Source of the DNA: Vicingaceae bacterium | Lineage (GTDB): Bacteria; Bacteroidota; Bacteroidia; Flavobacteriales_E; Vicingaceae | DNA length: 32,465 bases | Direction: 5' to 3' | Assembly: GCA_029210015.1 (NCBI GenBank) | Contig: JARGOE010000014.1 | Location: 8,932 to 41,396 of the forward strand | Part shown: one piece after another, positions 26,615 through 32,465 of the stretch | Layout: each line of letters begins with the position of its first letter | How positions within the stretch are numbered: the first letter of the stretch is position 1 | Made by a program: the position numbers and the translations under genes | Notes under the pieces: generated by a model | Databases searched by the model: none | What the model saw: the letters and a program-made list of their open reading frames with translations, nothing else | What the model was told of the DNA's origin: nothing

Positions 26615-27796
26615 TTAATAGGATTTTTTACTATTTTGTAATAAGAATATTAAGGTAGTTCCACCTAGGCAAAGGAATAAAATGCCAGAGAATAATAGTG
26701 CTTGCGGTAAAGTATAAACATCTGCAACATAACCTAATAAAGGAGAAATAGATGCAAATACAATTCTTATAATAAAACTTCTGATAGACATAATTGTAGC
26801 ACGCATTTCAGAAGGAGTATGTCTATTCATATAATCTCTTAAAACGGGAGTTGCTATGCCTCTAACAATATAAAAAATTAGTAAAAGCACTAAACTCCAA
26901 AGAGTAACAAACTGACTAACTAAAAAGTAGCAGATACTTAATGCGGTTAGGAAAAATATTAGCAAGTACCTTGTTTTAATTTTTTCTTCAATGATGTGAG
27001 CATAGAATGATGGTATCGCAACAGCAATATTTAAGACTGCACCTATTATTCCAAAGTAAATTACGTTTATGTCTAGTAATTTGTAGTAGGGCTGAACAAA
27101 CCATGCCATTGTTAGGGTGGCAGCCCCAATTATTGAGGAGTACAGAATGAAATATCTTAGAGTTTTATTTTCCTTAAGTGCAAATCGAATAATGTTTCTA
27201 ATATTTTTCCAAGGTTTCTTTTTTCCATCAGATAGTTTGTAAACTTTAGGTTCAATTAATAAAAGAGCAGTAAAAAAACCAATTGCAGCAATTCCTATTT
27301 GATAGTAAAAAGGGGTTCTAAGTGTAATTTCTGCTAAAAAACCACCAATAACAAAAGCAACTGCTTCTGCAAAATTCCCCATAGAAATAGTTCTTCCTTC
27401 TAGTTTGATAAAGTCTTTTTCGCGCTTAAGTTCTAGTAATGAATCATACATTAAGGCAGTGTCAGAACCCGAAACGAAACTTTGGCCTATACCCATACAG
27501 AGTGCAGCTGGTAAAAAGCAAAAAAAGCCAAAACTAAAAGCATAGATTATAATGCCAGCTAACCCGAAGAATGTTCCCACTATCATAGAGTTTTTTCTTC
27601 CAAAAACATCAGCCGCATAACCTGATGGAATTTCTAATAAAGCAATGGTTACAGAATAAATTGCTTGGATTAACATAATGTCAAACAGCTCTAACCCATT
27701 TTCTTGAAAAAATAAAACTACTGTAGGCATAAAAAGCATCATCCATTTTGATGCTTTAATAACATAGAGCTTCCAGATATTTGAACTAATGCTCAA
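26615..27796 (-). CDS. MFS transporter
   Basis: About 12 hydrophobic segments; EIPSGYAADVFGRKNSMIVGTFFGLAG is the MFS loop 2-3 motif. TTG start directly after the aroQ stop. Confidence 0.9.
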   Translation of the reverse strand: MSISSNIWKLYVIKASKWMMLFMPTVVLFFQENGLELFDIMLIQAIYSVTIALLEIPSGYAADVFGRKNSMIVGTFFGLAGIIIYAFSFGFFCFLPAALCMGIGQSFVSGSDTALMYDSLLELKREKDFIKLEGRTISMGNFAEAVAFVIGGFLAEITLRTPFYYQIGIAAIGFFTALLLIEPKVYKLSDGKKKPWKNIRNIIRFALKENKTLRYFILYSSIIGAATLTMAWFVQPYYKLLDINVIYFGIIGAVLNIAVAIPSFYAHIIEEKIKTRYLLIFFLTALSICYFLVSQFVTLWSLVLLLIFYIVRGIATPVLRDYMNRHTPSEMRATIMSIRSFIIRIVFASISPLLGYVADVYTLPQALLFSGILFLCLGGTTLIFLLQNSKKSY

Positions 27797-28222
27797 TTAA
27801 TCTTCAACGCTTAAAAAATGTTGAACAGCTAATTGATAAGAATTTAAACCCATTCCGGCAATTACACCTATACAGTTTTTAGCCATTAATGATTGATGCC
27901 TGTATTCTTCACGAGCATAAACATTAGAAATATGAACTTCAATAACTGGAGTTTCAATTCCTGCAATAGCATCAGCAATACCAATAGAAGTATGAGTATA
28001 TGCTCCAGCATTCATTATAATCGCATCATAATTAAAACCAACTTCATGTAGTTTATTAATTAGTTCTCCTTCAACATTGCTTTGGTAATACTCAAAATCT
28101 ATTTTTGGAAAATCTTTTTTCAGACGATTATAATAATCTTCAAAAGAACTTTCGCCATAAATACTTTTTTCTCTTTTACCTAAAAGATTTAAGTTGGGGC
28201 CGTTAATAATTAATAGTTTCAT
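27797..28222 (-). CDS. aroQ: Type II 3-dehydroquinate dehydratase
   Basis: LIINGPNLNLLGKREKSIYG, YQSNVEGELINKLHE, IIMNAGAYTHTSIGIADAI, EVHISNVYAREEYRHQS. Confidence 0.97.
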   Translation of the reverse strand: MKLLIINGPNLNLLGKREKSIYGESSFEDYYNRLKKDFPKIDFEYYQSNVEGELINKLHEVGFNYDAIIMNAGAYTHTSIGIADAIAGIETPVIEVHISNVYAREEYRHQSLMAKNCIGVIAGMGLNSYQLAVQHFLSVED

Positions 28223-28240
28223 AGTAAAAATCTGAAAAGC

Positions 28241-28256
28241 AAAGATATATATTTGT
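28241..28256. promoter_or_regulatory. Abutting divergent -7 elements for aroQ (-) and xerD (+): CAAAGATA|TATATTTG
   Basis: Minus-strand TATCTTTG (28241-28248) directly adjoins plus-strand TATATTTG (28249-28256); both perfect TAnnTTTG. Confidence 0.5.
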
Positions 28257-28305
28257 AATTAGACTTATTTGAATAAACTAATCAATAATTGCCGTTATTG
28301 GCACC

Positions 28306-29214
28306 ATGATGAATTGGAATCCAACTATAAAAGGTTTTAAATCTTACTTACAATTAGAAAGATCACTTTCTATTAACTCAATAGAGGCCTATATAAGAGA
28401 TGTAGAAAAGTTGGTGCAATATTTTGAGTTGCAAGATTTGAATTTGCAACCTGAGAAAGTAGAGCAACAACATGTTGAAAATTTTTTAAAATGGATTAGT
28501 GAATTAGGTTTAAATGCAAGGAGCCAAGCAAGAATACTTTCTGGGTTAAAGGCTTTTTATAAGTATTTATTAATGGAAGATATTTTAGACGTTACACCCA
28601 CAGAATTATTGGAAGCACCTAAAATTGGAAGGAAACTTCCTGAAGTTTTAAGTATAGAAGAGATTAATCAATTAATTGATGCAATAGATTTAAGTAAAGC
28701 AGAAGGGGAGCGGAATAAAGCAATGCTCGAAACTTTATATAGTTGTGGCTTAAGGGTTTCTGAATTGATTGGTTTGCAACTTTCTAATTTACTATTGGAT
28801 GAAGGTTTTATAAGAGTTGTTGGTAAAGGGGATAAAGAACGTATTGTTCCTATAGGTAGTGTGGCAATAAAACACATTAATACTTATATCAATTTTGTAA
28901 GAAATCATCAAAACAATATTAAAAGAGAAAGTGAAGACATACTTTTTTTAAACAGAAGAGGAAGCCAGTTGACAAGAGTAATGGTGTTTACAATTATTAA
29001 ACAATTAGCAGAAAAAACGCAATTAACAAAAACAGTAAGCCCACATACATTTAGGCATTCTTTTGCTACCCATTTAGTAGAAGGTGGTGCAGATTTAAGA
29101 GCTATACAAGAAATGTTGGGGCACGAATCTATTACTACTACAGAGATTTACACACATTTAGATCGGGAATATTTGCGACAAGCAATTGTAGAGTTTCATC
29201 CAAGAGGTAAATAA
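28306..29214 (+). CDS. xerD: Site-specific tyrosine recombinase XerD
   Basis: SAM-like N-terminal domain; LYSCGLRVSELIGLQLSNL, VVGKGDKERIVPIG, HTFRHSFATHLVEGGADLRAIQEMLGHESITTTEIYTHLDREYLR (R-H-R-H-Y set). Confidence 0.94.
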   Translation: MMNWNPTIKGFKSYLQLERSLSINSIEAYIRDVEKLVQYFELQDLNLQPEKVEQQHVENFLKWISELGLNARSQARILSGLKAFYKYLLMEDILDVTPTELLEAPKIGRKLPEVLSIEEINQLIDAIDLSKAEGERNKAMLETLYSCGLRVSELIGLQLSNLLLDEGFIRVVGKGDKERIVPIGSVAIKHINTYINFVRNHQNNIKRESEDILFLNRRGSQLTRVMVFTIIKQLAEKTQLTKTVSPHTFRHSFATHLVEGGADLRAIQEMLGHESITTTEIYTHLDREYLRQAIVEFHPRGK

Positions 29215-29246
29215 TTTTTTTGTAACTTGGGACTGATTAAATATAT

Positions 29247-30707
29247 ATGAGTGCAATAGTAGATACAACACAAAATTGGAAAACCGAGTTAAAAAAAACG
29301 GTTAAGAAATATCATGTAATCACATGTTGGGTGGCGGTAGTATTTAATATGCTGTTTTTTGTAACTGACTATTTAAATCTATATGATTATTGGGAGGAGT
29401 TTCTAACATTTAGGACATCAGTTTCAATAGTATGTTTAATTACTGTTTTATTCTATAAAAAACTTAAAATACCAATTGAGTTAGTTGGTGTAATCCCAGT
29501 GTTATTAATTTCTATTCAAAATGCTTACATGTGGAGTGTAATGGATGCTGAGCATTTACAGAAGCACACAATGGCATACATGGCACTTTTTATTGGGTCA
29601 GGGATGTTTGTCTTTTATCATGTTTATTTTTCGATTTTAATAGTTGTAGCTAATCTAATAGCAAACATTGTGTTTTTGCATTTCAATAGCCCATTAACGA
29701 TAGATGAGATATTACTGAATGGGGGTTTGTTAGTAGCTTCAGTAGCTGTGTTTTCGATTCTTTTAATTAGAATGAGATACAATTTAACTAAGAAAGAGAT
29801 TGTATCCCGATTTGCATTGCAACAATCAAAGCATGAGGTGGAAGAAAAAAATAAGGAAATTGTAGATAGTATAAATTACGCTAAAAGAATACAAGATGCC
29901 TTAATTCCTCCAACTGAGGTAATGAAAAAGATACTGCCTAATTCTTTTGTTATTTTTAAACCAAAAGATATCGTAAGCGGAGATTTTTATTGGGCTTCTA
30001 CAACAAATACCACAGTTCAATCCGAAAAAGATAAAGAAAATTTAGTGTTGTTTAGCGCTGCTGATTGCACAGGGCATGGTGTGCCTGGAGCTTTCATGAG
30101 TGTTATAGGATTAAAGCTATTTAATCAGTCGGTAAAACAATCTGAAGTGAACTCTCCAGCTCAAGCTTTAGATTTTTTAAATACAGAAGTCTTTACAACT
30201 GTTAATTTACACTCTGACGGAGAAAATGTAATTAGAGATGGAATGGATGTTGCCTTTTGTGCGATTAACTATACTTCACTAAAACTTTATTTTGCTGGAG
30301 CTAATAACCCTGTATATATAGTTAGAAAAGCTGCAGGAGGAACTGCTCTCGAAACAGATGACTCTTCATTAACTTATTATGATGTAGACGGAGAAAATAG
30401 AGTGTTAATTGAAATTAAAGGAGATAAAAAACCTATTGGTTCTTATGAGTCTGAAGAATCATTTACTGATAAGGAATACCAATTACAAAAAGACGATATG
30501 ATTTATGTTTTTTCTGATGGGTATCCTGATCAATTTGGAGGGCCTAAAGGGAAAAAACTAAAATACTCTGTCTTTAAAAAGTTGTTAGTTGAGAACTCTC
30601 ATTCTTCTGTAGAAACTCAAAAGGATTTTTTAGATAAATATTTTGAAGATTGGAGAGGTAAATTAGAACAGTTAGATGATGTTTGTGTAATAGGTGTAAG
30701 AATATAA
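29247..30707 (+). CDS. Membrane PP2C-type (SpoIIE/RsbU-like) serine phosphatase
   Basis: N-terminal TM helices, linker EIVDSINYAKRIQDALIPP, then KPKDIVSGDFYWAS, SAADCTGHGVPGAFMSVIG, VFSDGYPDQFGG. Confidence 0.92.
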   Translation: MSAIVDTTQNWKTELKKTVKKYHVITCWVAVVFNMLFFVTDYLNLYDYWEEFLTFRTSVSIVCLITVLFYKKLKIPIELVGVIPVLLISIQNAYMWSVMDAEHLQKHTMAYMALFIGSGMFVFYHVYFSILIVVANLIANIVFLHFNSPLTIDEILLNGGLLVASVAVFSILLIRMRYNLTKKEIVSRFALQQSKHEVEEKNKEIVDSINYAKRIQDALIPPTEVMKKILPNSFVIFKPKDIVSGDFYWASTTNTTVQSEKDKENLVLFSAADCTGHGVPGAFMSVIGLKLFNQSVKQSEVNSPAQALDFLNTEVFTTVNLHSDGENVIRDGMDVAFCAINYTSLKLYFAGANNPVYIVRKAAGGTALETDDSSLTYYDVDGENRVLIEIKGDKKPIGSYESEESFTDKEYQLQKDDMIYVFSDGYPDQFGGPKGKKLKYSVFKKLLVENSHSSVETQKDFLDKYFEDWRGKLEQLDDVCVIGVRI

Positions 30708-30760
30708 CCGATTATAAAACAGTATTAAGTATCCCTATAAAATGATTATCTTTACCTGCT

Positions 30761-32356
30761 ATGCTCAATACTAAGCAAATACTAATTTTAATTCTTTCAG
30801 TTTTTCTTCTTTTTTCTTGTAGAAAAGATTTTGAACGCCCTAATTGGGATGTTGATTTATTAGCTCCTCTAATTACAACAACATTAAACCTTGAAGATAT
30901 TTTACCCGATTCTGTTTTAGTAACAAATCCTGATACTTCATTAAAGGTAGTTTATGAAGAGAGTATTTTTGACGTTGGTGTAGATTCATTATTTAAAATA
31001 CCCGATACAACAATTACTGATATATATGTAGTACCTATAACTTCTATTGTTGCTCCAGGAGGTTCTTTTTATAGTGAGTCAGAAGAATATGCATTAACTA
31101 TCACAAACGGGGTTGGGCTTAATTTTGCAATTATAGAGTCAGGTTTTATTGAGGTAGAAATTTTAAGCGAAATTCAAGAAGATATTATTGTAACTTATGT
31201 AATACCAAGTGCCATTAAAAATGGAGATACATTAAGGCTTGTAGAAACAGTTCCTGCAGGAAGCCCTGGTAATCCAACTTCATTTAAAAAGAAGATTGAT
31301 ATGAGTGGTTATGAATTAGACTTGACTGGTATTTCTAAATCTCAAATTAATACCTTAGTTACTAGAGCTGTTGGAACTGTTGATCCTAATGCATCAAATT
31401 CTGTCACATTAAATGTTGGTGATGAAATTGTGTTTAAAAACAACCTTATAGATATAGTTCCCTATTTTGTTAGAGGTTATTTCGGACAGCAGAATTTTAG
31501 TTACAAAGACACATCTGACATTGACGTTTTAAAGAAAATTTCAGGTGGCTTAGATCTAGATGAGGTAGATGTTGATATTGAATTTAAAAATGGGATTGGT
31601 GTAGACGCTCAAATGGTGTTGAATCAATTTACAACACAAAATACAACTACAAATATTAATGCTAGCTTATCTCATTCTGTAATAGGAACTCCTTTAAATT
31701 TAAATAGAAGTACTTTAACTTATAGCACTCCAGAAGTAAATTACACCAATTATAATGTTGATATAAATACTAATAACTCTAACATAGATAATTTGATAGA
31801 GTTGATACCTAACCAATTAATTTATGATGTTGATTTAATCATAAATCCATTAGGAAATATTTCAGGAGGAAACGATTTTGTTTACAAAAAACATGTTCTT
31901 GAAACTAATATAAAAGTTGAATTTCCGCTATCATTAATTTCTAACAATTTAGCACTTCAAGATACCTTAGGATTTTCTTTGCCAGAAGAAAGTGAGACGG
32001 GAAGAATACTTGATGGGACCCTTTTTCTGTATGCAGATAATGGATTCCCTTTTGATGCTAAAATCCAATTAGCAATGTATGATGAATTTGATAATTACAT
32101 TCAGACAATTAACGTTGATAATCAGATATTGGCTGCTCCTGTAGATGGTAATTTACGCGTAACATCTAAAAAGCAGTCTGTATTATCAATACCATTGAAT
32201 ACTAGTGATGTAGATAATTTATATATGGCGAAAAAATTGCTTTTTACTATTGCGTTTACAACTCAACCACAATCTCAATTTATCAAGATTTATGAAGGAT
32301 ATGAAATTGACTTACAGATTGTTGGAGATTTTTCATACAATGTGGATTTAAAATAA
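30761..32356 (+). CDS. Hypothetical lipoprotein, beta-rich, unknown function
   Basis: Signal peptide and lipobox LLFSCRKDFERP; no recognised catalytic motif. Confidence 0.75.
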   Translation: MLNTKQILILILSVFLLFSCRKDFERPNWDVDLLAPLITTTLNLEDILPDSVLVTNPDTSLKVVYEESIFDVGVDSLFKIPDTTITDIYVVPITSIVAPGGSFYSESEEYALTITNGVGLNFAIIESGFIEVEILSEIQEDIIVTYVIPSAIKNGDTLRLVETVPAGSPGNPTSFKKKIDMSGYELDLTGISKSQINTLVTRAVGTVDPNASNSVTLNVGDEIVFKNNLIDIVPYFVRGYFGQQNFSYKDTSDIDVLKKISGGLDLDEVDVDIEFKNGIGVDAQMVLNQFTTQNTTTNINASLSHSVIGTPLNLNRSTLTYSTPEVNYTNYNVDINTNNSNIDNLIELIPNQLIYDVDLIINPLGNISGGNDFVYKKHVLETNIKVEFPLSLISNNLALQDTLGFSLPEESETGRILDGTLFLYADNGFPFDAKIQLAMYDEFDNYIQTINVDNQILAAPVDGNLRVTSKKQSVLSIPLNTSDVDNLYMAKKLLFTIAFTTQPQSQFIKIYEGYEIDLQIVGDFSYNVDLK

Positions 32357-32361
32357 TCAAA

Positions 32362-32465
32362 TTGAGAAAAAGAATACTATTATTTTTAATTGCGTTAGGG
32401 TTTTCTTTTAGTGGATTTACTCAGTTTAACAATGATTTTTTTGTTGATTCAGTTCAACGATTAAA
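32362..32465 (+). CDS. N-terminal fragment of an exported protein (TTG start), truncated by the window edge
   Basis: Open frame LRKRILLFLIALGFSFSGFTQFNNDFFVDSVQRLK: typical Bacteroidetes signal peptide, 5 bp after the preceding stop. Not in the ORF track. Confidence 0.6.
   Translation, partial: MRKRILLFLIALGFSFSGFTQFNNDFFVDSVQRL

Noticed and set aside
26600-26619. ATTAAC/GTTAAT inverted repeat at the MFS gene 3' end
   Set aside because: Short AT-rich arms, expected by chance at this base composition.
28283-28304. Two competing short hairpins (CAATAA/TTATTG and TGCC/GGCA) before the xerD start, possible translational switch
   Set aside because: Very short stems with no comparative support.
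28306-29214. xerD as a sign of an integrated mobile element
   Set aside because: Sequence looks like housekeeping XerD flanked by aroQ; no att repeats, tRNA gene or cargo seen.

Overview
The window is about 32.5 kb of AT-rich chromosomal DNA from a Bacteroidetes (Flavobacteriia-like) bacterium. Supporting evidence is a T9SS type A sorting domain, TAnnTTTG-type -7 promoter elements, Bacteroidetes-style SC-K lipoproteins and a GGGPS homologue. Most of it is ordinary housekeeping content: a tatC 5' end, mannose-1-P guanylyltransferase, a class I/II aminotransferase, a SprT-like protein, feoAB, an MlaE/MlaF-type ABC pair, a T9SS cargo protein, gcvP, GGGPS, a PPTase, ahcY, a LytTR two-component cluster, Nif3, a zinc-ribbon protein, a TPR protein, a DUF3352-like/beta-propeller protein, MFS, aroQ, xerD, a PP2C/SpoIIE phosphatase and lipoproteins. 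I see no mobile elements, CRISPR arrays, rRNAs or tRNAs. The most interesting material is: (1) a LytTR cluster with two tandem LytTR response regulators and one periplasmic-propeller LytS-type kinase, with a candidate LytTR direct-repeat operator in front of the second regulator; (2) a palindromic operator-like site over the predicted feoA start; (3) a 47-aa lipoprotein gene missing from the ORF track; (4) in-frame TAA-TTG gene junctions; (5) near-palindromic shared divergent promoters; (6) a Rieske-fold-like lipoprotein with degenerate cluster ligands. No clearly new defence or mobile system was found. All functional claims rest on motif reading without database searches.
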